Source: Porites lutea (taxonomy: Eukaryota; Cnidaria; Anthozoa; Scleractinia; Poritidae). Taken from it: a DNA stretch of 64,000 nt. The stretch covers positions 18,338,281 to 18,402,280 of the forward strand of contig NC_133204.1 of the NCBI RefSeq assembly GCF_958299795.1, given 5' to 3'. Both the position numbers and the translations under genes were made by a program. The notes beneath the pieces are model-generated. The model worked only from the letters and a program-made list of their open reading frames with translations, was not told where the DNA came from and made no database searches. Numbering within the stretch: position 1 is the stretch's first letter; every line of letters begins with the position of its first letter. This document shows, piece after piece, positions 11,098 to 21,796 of this stretch.

Positions 11098-11519
11098 CCA
11101 TTTTAATATCCTGAGCTCTTGGCGCTTTCCTTACTATGTAATTGAAAAGGAGAAAAGAAAGAAAGGATTTACATAACTCCAGCATGAAATAAAACGTATT
11201 TAAACCTGTGTACAATTAACAAAGAAAAGGAAAAGGAAACAAAAATTCACATGCTAGTTATTTTGCTGGTAAGAAATAATTTCTGCAAAAAAACTAAATA
11301 TACATTAATATACCGTGAGTATTGAAAAAAACAAAAAAGAAAACTTGTACAAGTATTAAGACATTGGCCAACTATCTAAAAATTGGGTAAAATATGTGTT
11401 TTCAGTCCTTTCTTAAAACCAGTTAAAGATAACTACAGTGTGTTTAAATCCGAGAAAAATACCTTGTTTTATCAGTTACTGCCTTCTTGTTCTTGCAGTC
11501 TTTCTGTGGTCCATTTTGA
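10932..11519 (-). CDS. CCCPCF family copy 3, exons 2 and 3
   Basis: Exon 2 is 11463-11519 (57 nt; QNGPQKDCKNKKAVTDKT) with acceptor TTCTTTCTTCAG and donor GTATTT. Exon 3 starts at 10935 after TTTCTATTTTGCAG and reaches an in-frame TGA at once (10932-10934). Exon 1 is 17358-17530, making intron 1 almost 5.9 kb because two transposons entered it. The reading phase agrees across both junctions. Function unknown. The ATA at the expected start codon (see exon 1) makes expression as protein doubtful. Confidence 0.4.
11035..11100. repeat. (ATA)n / (AAT)n microsatellite
   Basis: About ten ATA/AAT triplets at 11066-11094, within AT-rich sequence shared with unit III (21930-21952, shorter). Confidence 0.6.
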
Positions 11520-11779
11520 CTGAAGAAAGAAATGAACACGCTTTAAAAGGACAACTTATACCCGGCTTTTTAAGTAATTCTTGAAAGGACTCCATTGATG
11601 TTCTTATCGATTAATTCATGCAACATGAATTCTCAATCTAAAATTAAACTGGGATAACATTTAATATTATTTAAAATGAACCGCGCATTTTCATCTTATT
11701 ATTCCCATAACAATTTGTTTTAATCAGCTCTGTTTCCAAGGGTATCCTCTCAAAGGTTTCTGGCATGTAAACTTAATAT

Positions 11780-14362
11780 ATAGATTTAGCCAGGGCTAAA
11801 AGCGAAGCCCCCGTTAATAAATTCATAATTTAAATCAAACAATTAACTTGTAATCCACAGATCAGGGCACATTCCTTTGACTTTTGAGGTAAAGGCTAAG
11901 TGATTTTAGAGAAAAATAATCTGGTCCTATGTGATGTGCAGGGTAATAATTACGGGCTTTTAATGAAAACGATCAAAAAAATTCCCAAAATCACTTTTCG
12001 GCCAGCCGGACGGGTTCTCACTTTTGACAGCCACCAAATTTGCAGTGCGACTAATAGAGTTACCATTTACGCTTCAACATGATAGAGAAATTGTTATGTT
12101 TAGGTTTTATTTCCCTTTATTTATTAAACTGTGTATGGTTCTGTTATGTGTAATCTTTAAAAGCGAGTGATATTTACGCGCGGAATTTACGCGCGGCGTT
12201 TTGAGTATTCCTGCATGCGATGTTTATGTTCGACTGGAAACAGCCCGTGCAGCGATAAAAATTGCGAGAGGGACTACTAACAATCAATAAAATAAATATA
12301 ATTCGGTGTAACATGTACAGAGAAAATAATTTTCATTCACGAAGAGAAGTATTGAGAGTAAAGTGTCTCTGAAAATCATGAGTCAGGTAAGCATAAGCTT
12401 ATTTATGTTTTAAGCCGGCTCCTGGTGTTTGCTCTTTTTCAAGATGAACTCAAGGCAAGAAAATCGCTCAGAGCTTTCTGTTTACAGCCAAAATCATAAC
12501 TAAATAATTTTCGGACCCTTTTCTTTGAATTTGCGGGTCTTTAGAAGACCACTTTTTAGTGATAAGGATTCCGTGGTTTAATAAAGTTATTACTAACTTA
12601 TTTACCTAGAACATTGCTCGTGTATGAACTTAAAGCCATACGCTCGACTTCAGGAAACCGAAAAAAAAAACACATCAAAGACAATAATTGCTCGGGCTTA
12701 CCAGTCGAGATGCTGCTTCTGAAGGTCATCCAGTGTTCCAGAATCGCTTGAGACTTTTCAACCCTCTTACGCCTCAAGCAAGGGCAAGTGAGTAAGCTCT
12801 TTTTTGCAAAACGATGCCATCCGAAATCGGATTTCCAATGACTTTGACAAGCGGTGCTTTTGTCAACAGAAAGCGCAATTAACAAACCAGCCATGAATTA
12901 CAGAACAATCTTGATAGCAGCTGTATTTCATTTTGTACACCAAGTAGAAAAAGACAGTTTAAAACATCACAAGATGACACAAAACTCTGTCAGCTCCAGC
13001 TATCAGTAAGCAAGTTTTAAGATGCTGCATAAATTTTCCGCATGAACTCACCTGTCAAATTTTGACCAATCAGAACATAAGAATTGGACGTAGAGCGTGA
13101 TCAATGCGTGACAGTGAGAAAAGTCAAAAGCGATTGCCTTCCCTGCATGTAAATGTAATAGCCGGTTGAATTTTCGCATCCGAGGTCAGTTCAAAATCAA
13201 CATTTTAAAAGTGCTGCTCATGAACACGACTTAATTCATATGCATTTTAAAAAAATTGAACTTGAGCCTGCGATCATTTGGAAAGTGTCAACTTGTCAGC
13301 GGATGCCTTCAAAAAACACTCGAATTTGGTGGGTCGATACCTGGGCCAGCGATACGTTCAGGCGATACTGGTTAGTAGAAACACTATTTTGACAGCTGGC
13401 AATTAATCAAAACATGGATGTACAATATCAAGTTGCAGGCTCCTAAACTAGCTAGAAAGTGTGAGATTAAACATTGGTATGCCCGTGGTGAGGACGGACG
13501 GAAGGTCGGGTAGTCGGTGTACGTTCACGTGATTGCCGAATTTTCTAGGATGGATAGATTTTCTAAGCTATGGGGCTTCGAATTGAGCCCGTGATCAAAT
13601 AAAATACCAGCGCAAAACTTTAAACACTACGTGACCTCAATGGATAGAAAAATGAGCCCGCGATACACTCAGGTGATGATGGTCAGCGTATACTCTAGTT
13701 TGACAGCTGTCAATTAACGTTCATTAGAATGGCGAATATTCGAATTAACAGACTACGAGTGTGAGCAGGAGCCGATCACTTAGTAATCGGCCGCTGGTGT
13801 GAGTAAGACATATCCGTCCGGCATGTAGTGGAAAATGCCAGATCGCGTACCTGGGCGAACCTGAGCCCACGTTAATTATTAGTTTTCTGATAGTGGTCTG
13901 TACATGTCCCATTTTGACAGCTGTCAATTGACCTTAATTTGGCTTGCCAATATAACTTTAAACGACTGTCAGCCAACTGACACCCTTGCCCGGCGTAGTT
14001 TCGTTTTTATGTTGAATTGGCAAGTGTGACATATTATATCAGCTTATATGTAGGGGCAAAACGACTGGTCTTTCATCTGAGCCCGCGAGACCGTCATGTG
14101 ATAATTGTCAGCGGATGTCTGATTTTGACAGCTGTCAATCTAAACGTACTGATACGGATGGCTTACATAACTAAGAGGCTAGTCAAGTTGTGCAAGATCT
14201 ATTGTGACATTTGACATCGGCTTACATGAAGTGTGTGTACGGACGGGCGGGCGTACGCTACGTCATAACCAAATTTTCTCGTTTGGATAGTTTACCAAAT
14301 TTTCTTACCCATGGTGCTCCGCTGCGCGCGCGCTTCGCGCGCGCGAGAGCTCTGCTATAAAT
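11780..14362. mobile_element. Unclassified 2.6 kb element with internal 211-bp repeats
   Basis: Unit III at about 23035 lacks this block. The left end is near TATAGATTTAGCCAGGGC and the right end near a GC-rich hairpin (CGCGCGCGC around TTC) followed by GAGAGCTCTGCTATA. A similar right end (GGTGCTCCGCTGCGCG ... GAGCTCTGCTAA) occurs alone at 39259-39287. Four TTTGACAGCTGTCAAT-type blocks recur inside at about 13387, 13701, 13912 and 14123, the last three 211 bp apart. The terminal hairpin suggests a Helitron-like or other non-autonomous element, but the class is not proven. Confidence 0.5.
12697..12894 (-). other. Exon-like open frame inside the 2.6 kb element
   Basis: An ATG-started frame (MAGLLIALSVDKSTACQSHW and onward, then CPCLRRKRVEKSQ) runs about 66 codons to a good splice donor (GTAAGC). 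The hydrophobic start is weak as a signal peptide. It lies within a transposable element, so it may be captured or element-derived coding DNA. No family was recognised, and chance is possible. Confidence 0.25.
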
Positions 14363-14443
14363 ATATCACTGTTTTTAAAATATCTTAGTGTTGATTTGTT
14401 TTTTAAATACAGTTCGAAGCTTACTCCGCTAAATGCTTTACAT

Positions 14444-16965
14444 CAGGGGGGGGCTGGCAGCGAGGTCTGGAACCGAGTTTACATGATAGCCCCAGTTAAG
14501 AAATTTGGCCGAGTGAGACTGAGTACCATTTTCTTTCAAAACAAATATGGCGGAGAGTGGGGGAAATAGAAGGACGATGAGTTTTTGCTCGGTTGTGAGT
14601 TTTCCCGCGTCCAAACAGCAAGAAAAGGTTTTCAAGAACACTTTTAATGGAATTTTTGGACATCAGGAGGCGTGATGTATGAACAGTTCATTTACACTTA
14701 TCGTGATTCGGCATCTCGGCAAGTTCAGTTATTTATAAGCTTCGTGAATTTTCGAGCAACCAGCCTAGTCTCCATCTCTTATATTTCTCCACCTTCGGTG
14801 GTATAAAGAACTCTCTTCCTTATCCTAAACATATGCTACGAGCTCACTATATTAGTATGAGTCTTGCAATAGTCATATGGGAATGTTCATTAAACCAATT
14901 TTCTAATTCGCTGTTCGTAAGTTTGTTTGTGAACCGGGAGCCACAACAAATATTTATGGGCGACAATACAGAATACAGGGCCAGTTTAGTAAAAGCCAGG
15001 GTAAATTTTCCAGTCACTTTGCTTCACATGTACTGAATCTGTCAGTATAAGCTATTTTTAATATCAGAAGGCTGGGGGGGGGGGGGGAGGGGGGTACTGA
15101 ACCTTCAAAACCTTCACTGGAATATCATTGGAGTGGTAATCAACAAATTTCCAACAGCAATACTGTAGTTAGTAGTTTTGTATTAGATAGTGACTTCGGT
15201 TTCAAGTATTTCCTTGAAATTGTTTGTAGAAAAATTACCCTGTAGTTTTGAATCGTACTTGAAATGATTATAATAGTTTAGTGTGGGGACAAGAGGCTTA
15301 TCCAGTTGCTAATATAAAGAGTGAGTACATCAGAGAGGGGTATGCATTGAGAAAATCCCTCAAAGGACCGAAGTACAAGAAACAGAAAAAAGAAAATTGA
15401 ATGTTTTGCAAAGTCTATAAAGAGAATCAGAAGGAGCTTAAAAATGTACAACTTTAATTGTTTGTGTAAGTTATGAATTTGATTTACAACAAAAACAACC
15501 ATCAAAAGAAGCTATTGTCCCTTAATCCCAATCCCCTCAGCAGTTCTTTCTACGATACTACCCGTGGCTTATTCGGCCTAGATGGGTATGTGCTGCTGAT
15601 TTAGGGTGGTGACCATTTCACCCTTTAGAGTTTTGAACAGGGTTCAATGTTTATGGTCTCTGAAAAAGGTTTTTGCCTTCCTCAACACAAGTTTCTAACT
15701 ATTATTGTTAACTACAAATAAATATATTATCTTAATAGTATGACTTTACATTTTTTTCCATCCTATTGTGTTTTTTATATCCAAGTACAAGGCAATTTTT
15801 AAGTTGAGAGGATTTGATTTGATTAACTACATTTAGATACAGACACAGACTAACCTGGCAGGTTGATGTCCGAAGATGTAAAAAATTACATCCAACTGTA
15901 TGGCAAAAACTGATCACAGTGGCCAAAGGAAAGGCAAAAATAGAAATGTCACCATTTTCCTGACTTTATAAATTCCCTTTGAAGCATATTTAGCCAGGTG
16001 TGATCCTTGTCAAAACATGCAAACTTGAACATTTATTTTCTGCACCTAGCTAATCCCATCTTTTTTAAACCATAATTTTGTTCCAAGGGGTAGTATAGTT
16101 TTTGGAAGTTATAATTTTTCCCCGTTTGTTTGCAACAAAACACACTTGAGTGAGGGCTCAAACTGAAGGCAGTGTAATAACTGCTGTCATGAAAAGAGAA
16201 TTCCAAACGCAAAAAATAATTACCCTTTCATTTGCCTAAGATTCATTTGTTAGAAACTACGGTAAAGTTTAAATTAAATCACACGAACAACGAAACTTAA
16301 ACAGAATGATCTATTGGCAATATTTATTTAGCTTCTAGTACATAAAGAAATATACGAACTACGAGATTTGACCATGCCACTCAATCATCCAACGCGACTC
16401 TGCCAGGATAAGTTCACAATCAAGGATGTGAAATTAAGAATCTCAATCATCATTTCTTCTGGTCTTGAAGGTGTAGTAAAACCGTAAACAACTCTGACAA
16501 CTCTTCTACTCGACCACAACCACCGCACTTTTTTTAATATCGCGAAGAATTAATTTTCGGCCTTTCACTTGAAAAGATAAATTCTTCTACATACGTATTG
16601 GAGGGTCTTCCAAACAGAAACACATGGTCAAAAGGTCGGACATTGAGGAACATGTTCACTGGCCTCGTTCTTAGCGTAGTAAACCGCATGTAATGACAAA
16701 TGCAAGACCAGCAGAAAGGAAAACGTAAGCTCCACATTCCCGCGGAAAAAAATTGGTTACAGCAAAGAAAGCAATGACCAAAAGGATCAAAAGCGAATTC
16801 ACTTCACACTTTGGAATCGGTGCGAAGATGAAATTGTTGTTGTTATTCCCAACCCGTTACGCGCATGCTCGCTACAGTTCTCGGATGATTGACAGATTTC
16901 TTAACTGGGGCGATCATGGAAAGCCGAAAAGCAGCAAGATCAAAGGCCGTTGCCAGCCCCACCTG
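14444..16965. mobile_element. Non-autonomous hAT element, 2.5 kb
   Basis: The ends are CAGGGGGGGGCTGGCAGCG and, inverted at the right, CAGGTGGGGCTGGCAACG. A second inverted block, GCCCCAGTTAAGAAAT, lies about 40 bp inside each end. The 8-bp target duplication CTTTACAT occurs at 14436-14443 and 16966-16973. An 8-bp TSD with CAGG ends is diagnostic of the hAT superfamily. No transposase frame of useful length is present in the interior. The homologous site in unit III (about 23117) is empty. A G run lies at 15067-15091. Confidence 0.85.
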
Positions 16966-17357
16966 CTTTACATGATCTGATGAACTGTTATATTTGCAGT
17001 TTTTCTAGGTCAGTCTTTCGAACACTCATCGTTCTGAGACTGAATTTGAATTTGTCTGCGCAGCTGTTAAAAACAGCTAAATTCAAACGGAGCTCTTTGA
17101 GGAGGCGTGTAATAATGCTATACTTTTTATATTTACTTTGGGATAAAAGGTGAAAATGCCAAAACAAAATCATCGAACAAAACTATCCTTGGGTAAATGC
17201 GAAATTTATTTCGTGGAAATTTTGCACTATCAAGAACGCCGGAGGTAAGTACAAAAAAATTGTCAAGGTCGGTGGAGCATGGGCGATGATACTTTCCGGA
17301 CTTTAGATAAATTGTTATGCTGTCAAGGGGTGAGGAGAAACTAGGTTTGAATCATAC

Positions 17358-17530
17358 CTTCGGCAGGCTCCGGAAACATTCTCTTCGTCTTGACAACACA
17401 AACCCTCCACGAGCTTGTCCAGATAAGTCTCTTTCTTCGGAATATCCAATTTTTTTCTTCGGCAAAGACAGGGACAGCAGCAGCAAGGTTTAATACGAAA
17501 TCCTAACACAGACTTGACAATTGCTGATAT
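17358..17530 (-). CDS. CCCPCF family copy 3, first exon
   Basis: A 173-nt exon of exactly the same length as in copy 4, ending at donor GTATGA. The frame is open and reads SAIVKSVLGFRIKPCCCCPC, then LCRRKKLDIPKKETYLDKLV and a CCQDEENV block. The codon at the expected start is ATA where copies 1 and 4 have ATG, so translation would need another start. The five cysteines followed by a basic RRKK patch resemble a palmitoylation plus polybasic membrane anchor (inference). It joins in phase to exon 2 at 11519. Confidence 0.4.
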
Positions 17531-18180
17531 CTTACCTTGACTGGCATCAAAAGATCGAGTACGTGAGCTGTGATGAATTTCAGTAAATATATACCACTCT
17601 TGTCGGTGTAAAGATGTTTGTCTAAGACACCTTAAAGTTTACAATCGCAAATCCGCAATCCCAAAGTAATTAAACGCATGGCCGCGATTATTCCCGAATA
17701 GAAAATATGTCGTAAAAGATAAAGGCACCAAAAGAAACAATAATATGACAGTTGTTCATTTTTAATCTGAACTTTACGATATGAGTCAGAGGTGATGCGC
17801 TTAACGCAGAATTCTGGGTATTATATTTGTGTTTGCAACGCAGGAAGGCGGGCTGATAAAATGGCCGGACATCAATTTTAAATACAAAGAGTGAGTTGTG
17901 AGGGGTGTTAAAAGCCGTAGACCACAAGATTTCCACTTTACTAAGTTCAAGCCATACTTAACTAAACAATTTCGATCGAGCCATTCACAAGTTAAGTCAG
18001 ATTCTTAAGCACACGCTTGCGATTTTCAACGAGAAGTTCTTCGATTGAGCCACCTAATTCTTTCAAACCTAATCCTTTTTCATTTCCAATAGAAAATCGC
18101 GTGAATATAACCACAACCACAGCATGTGGCGTTCAAAATGATCACGTAGGGCGTAAAAAGTTTAGATTATTGACGGAAAG
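17531..18180. other. 5' flank of CCCPCF copy 3
   Basis: Homologous to 178-561 and 23671-24835. It includes a conserved block ending LLDLLMPVK in one frame, seen in copies 1, 3 and 4, followed by a GTAAGA-type donor in copy 3. This could be an upstream exon, but it is out of frame with exon 1 and not conserved in copy 5. Confidence 0.3.
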
Positions 18181-18355
18181 ATAAGCTATTTTTTTACTCT
18201 TACGTCTCTTACGGTTTTCAGTGCTGTTTTGAGCAAAAGCGATGATTTCAATTTATTTTGCCACTTAACGTTTTGAGTTTTGTTTTCCAACAATGCAAAT
18301 GCATAACGCCGAGATTTCAGATTAAAAATAAAATCTAACAACAGAAAAGCTTCTG

Positions 18356-18427
18356 AGGTCCCACCGAGATTCGAACTCGGATCGCTGGATTCAAAGTCCA
18401 GAGTGCTAACCATTACACCATAGGACC
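18356..18427 (-). tRNA. tRNA-Gln(TTG), slightly diverged
   Basis: A 72-nt copy with anticodon TTG. Two changes are seen: a T6-G67 wobble in the acceptor stem and a TTCGAAT T-loop instead of TTCAAAT. Both keep the fold and the B box. A T run follows (18344-18347 on the complement). It is probably functional. Confidence 0.92.
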
Positions 18428-18912
18428 TTACGCTCGCAAACAAAAATCAAAGAAATCTCCATACCTGAAATATAACGCAGCGTCGTATCACTCAACCCAG
18501 TGAACATACTACAAACATTTTAAAAAGGAAAAGAAATATATGTTCTAACAAGTCTTTGCAAGTCCAACCGAACATTTACAATTTTTGTCGCGTTCTGAAA
18601 TGTAACTTTTGCCGTTTGTTTTTTTTTTTCTGTGTCTGGCTTATGCATTATCCTTTGCGATTCAGATAACCCTGGTTTCCCCAAGTATGGAGTGGAGGTT
18701 AGGAGCTTTTTTATATGATAGTCACGAGGTGCTCTTCGACTCGCTTAGGGGTGTACAATTGCATTTTTAGTCTCACTTAGAGTGGTGGGGAAGAACAGCT
18801 ATTTTTTTCCCTAACAGGTATACCTTATGGAAGTGTGTAAAGAAAAAGATAAAGACCATTCAACTTCAACACCTTTCTCGCAATATAAATCTATTTATAG
18901 CTATTTGATTGT

Positions 18913-19268
18913 CCCGGCGATAGACTTGCTACAATTCGACCTCTCATAAGTTCTTAAATGTGAGCAAAGCGAGCTTCAATGCATGAGGTCGCGCAGCGAA
19001 CGAGCGAACGACGAGGTCTCGTGGTAGACTTGTTTCGCCTGAATGGATTTGAATCATATTAGAAATTCACGCGGGAAAAAAAGATTGACGTATGATATGT
19101 CGGGAAACGCGTGAAATATCACTTACTGTCCTATTGGTCAATTGTCATGAAGTCACCGGTAGAATTTTTCGACAGGTGAATTTCGCGCCAAACAGGTAAG
19201 AAAAGTCTTTTAAAATGGCATGACCAACCAGAAAAAAATAAAGGACTTTTAGAAAATCTATCCCGGGG
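18913..19268. mobile_element. MITE-like element with CCCGGGGATAGA ends, unit III copy
   Basis: The counterpart of 2608-2962 at the homologous position, with ATTGT on both sides. The left end reads CCCGGCGATAGA. Confidence 0.45.
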
Positions 19269-19432
19269 ATTGTCATATGAAAAATATTCTTTAGGAGCGA
19301 AATAAAGCCTAAGCAAGATCAGATTTTCTCCTTTAGTGTTCGAACGAGACTTCTTGTCCCTTTCATCCTTGGGCCTTTTTAGATAACTTCGAGGCCGTCC
19401 TCGCACGCATAGAAAAAAAGAAAAGATGTTTC

Positions 19433-19504
19433 AGGTCCCACCGAGATTTGAACTCGGATCGCTGGATTCAGAGTCCAGAGTGCTAACCATTACACCATGG
19501 GACC
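19433..19504 (-). tRNA. tRNA-Gln(CTG)
   Basis: A canonical 72-nt copy with all stems paired, anticodon CTG, and a T run on the complement of 19421-19424. Confidence 0.97.
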
Positions 19505-19699
19505 TTACTCATTTAGCGTTAAAGAAAATTACCAATTTGAGCGTCTCACCGCTACCGACTTCTTTATAGCAGATTTAGATCTAAGATCGGGATCTACCCA
19601 TCTTTATAAAGATTTCGCACAAAACATCGAATGAAAACTTGTCAAAAATGTGTAACAGGCATTAATTTCTTCAATTCAACGGCACCTCCTAATCTCTAC

Positions 19700-20562
19700 A
19701 TATCATCAAGTGGGGCGTTCCTTATTGCTCGATCTTAGGGCCTTGGCTTTTTCTGTCATGTCTCAAAGATTCTAGCACTAGATTTAATTCTTTTTTATTT
19801 GCTGAAGATATTAACATATTCTTTACTCCTAATAAAGTAATATTGCTTGAAAAGACCTTGGATGAGGAACCTTTGAAACTGACATCTTGGTGCCAGGTCA
19901 ATAAGTTGTCAATAAATTATTCACAATCCAAATTTATGGTTTTCAATCCCAGGCAGACAAAGGTAAAACAGTAATATTAAGCTAGAAATAAATAATTTTG
20001 CCTTAGAGCGAGTAAAGGATACCATATTTTTGGAATGGATTCTTGATGAGACCCTCACATGGAAACATCATATCGCTAACGTTGCAAGGAAAATTTCTAA
20101 ATCAATTAGAATAATATATAAGTAAAGCTTTTGTCTTCCTGATACTTCTTTACGTACTCTTTACTATACCTTAGTTTATCTTTATCTTTTATATTGTGTT
20201 TCAGAATGGGCATCGACTTATCCCACAAACGTGAAACGTATTGTTATACTTCAGAAAAAAATATATTCGAATTTTTTGCAAGAAACCATTCGATGCTCAC
20301 ACTGATCCTATATTAGGAGTAATAAGGATATTTGCAAATATTGAAGTTCTATGATATATATTTGTTTCAAGTTGGAAATTTTATTTCTTTTTATGGCAAA
20401 TAAAATTATTCCTGAATTCCAATACTTTCTACTTAAATTTCCTGCACGAACAAATATAAGACAGGGTCCAAACGTTTTCAATTCACTAAATCGCAATATA
20501 CAAAGTGCTGCGACTTTCTCTCTTTTTAACTCTAGATTGAAAGCATTTCTCCTTAGCTGATT
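19700..20562 (+). mobile_element. CR1/Jockey-like LINE RT fragment, unit III
   Basis: The best preserved of the three copies. It shows WGVPYCSILGPWLF (family form G-V-P-Q-G-S-I-L-G-P), then FAEDINIFF where the catalytic motif is normally F/Y-A-D-D, then LTSWCQVNKLSINYSQSKF, and a C-terminal block ending RLKAFLLS followed by a stop. It is 5' truncated and has frame breaks, so it is inactive. Confidence 0.75.
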
Positions 20563-20648
20563 CTCCACTTGTAAATATTATTCATTACTTGCTACTTTTT
20601 GTCGGTTGAGTGAACAAGGAAGTAAAAAGGAAAGAGCACAAAAATCAA

Positions 20649-20720
20649 TGCGTTGGCCGGGAATCGAACCCGGGTCAACTGCTTGGAAGGCAGCTATGCT
20701 CACCACTATACCACCAACGC
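20649..20720 (-). tRNA. tRNA-Gly(TCC) with a compensated acceptor pair
   Basis: A 72-nt copy with anticodon TCC. Both strands of acceptor pair 5-68 have changed (C5-G68 to T5-A68: GCGTTGG with CCAACGC), so pairing is kept. The T run is the complement of 20640-20644. It is probably functional. Confidence 0.95.
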
Positions 20721-21796
20721 CTGTGTTGAGTTAATGGCTTTGTAAAACTGATTAAATCGGGACAGTCAGTGATCAAGCGACGCGAAAAATCTCAACGAAA
20801 TGGATACAATTGACTTAAGTTTGCCATAGTCTACCCTTTCTGCTGAACATCATTTTTGCCTTCTTTTCTTCATAATTAGAACATGGCCGGATCCAGACAG
20901 TTTTTGTGAAGGGCTGTCCTGTCAGTTTGTGCGCTGTCCACCCTTCCTAGACGCTAGTCTCCAATCTGCCACTGTGACCATGTTTTAACAATCTAACATT
21001 GCTGACAAGAAAAATGAAAATGGTGAAAAAGACATTGAAATTATCTTCTTCCAGACTGCCAACTCGTGAGAAACGGGGTTATAGTATTCACGTCATATCA
21101 GATCAATCGGGGCTTTGTGCCTCAGGATCAAGCACGTACTCTTCAGACGTCTTCTCCGCCAGTGCCAGGCAGTGTGATTGCTTTTGGAGGAATCAAATCG
21201 GAAACTTAAGAAGTTTTTATCGCACAAGGACACAATTTGTTGATCAGTATAAGGTGCGAAGAACATGGAACATTGTAGAAAAACACTAGCGTCCAAGTTG
21301 CGTGGGATATATTCCGCTCTTAATGACAATATGTCGTTCGGCTCAAATTGGGTTCATCCTTCCATTCTCCTCTTCGCCCCCGGCAATGTTGCACCTATAA
21401 AAGCCTCGTTTTCAGCGGCGTTTTTGCTCAGTTTTCGATATTGTTTGAGGTGGGGATGGGGTGGTCGCTACTTTTAGTACTGATCACATGGGACCTCCTT
21501 TGTAGGCCTTCCCCGAAACCATCGTTAACGCCCCCCTCCCAAACAACACAACACATAGTACAGATACAGCTTGGTTTTCCCAGTTTAGACAATACAAGAG
21601 GTTATAAAGGATGAAATTGTCAAAAATTGTCAAAAATTGGCCAACTCACTCTCTCTTTATTAGTTATGTACTCAGTACAGTTTTGACGTATAAGAACTCT
21701 TACTGTGACTGAAAATAAGATAGTTTACGGCATTTTGAGCATTCAGAATTTTTATCAAGGTTATACAGATTAAGTTTATCATCAACGTGCCCAGCA

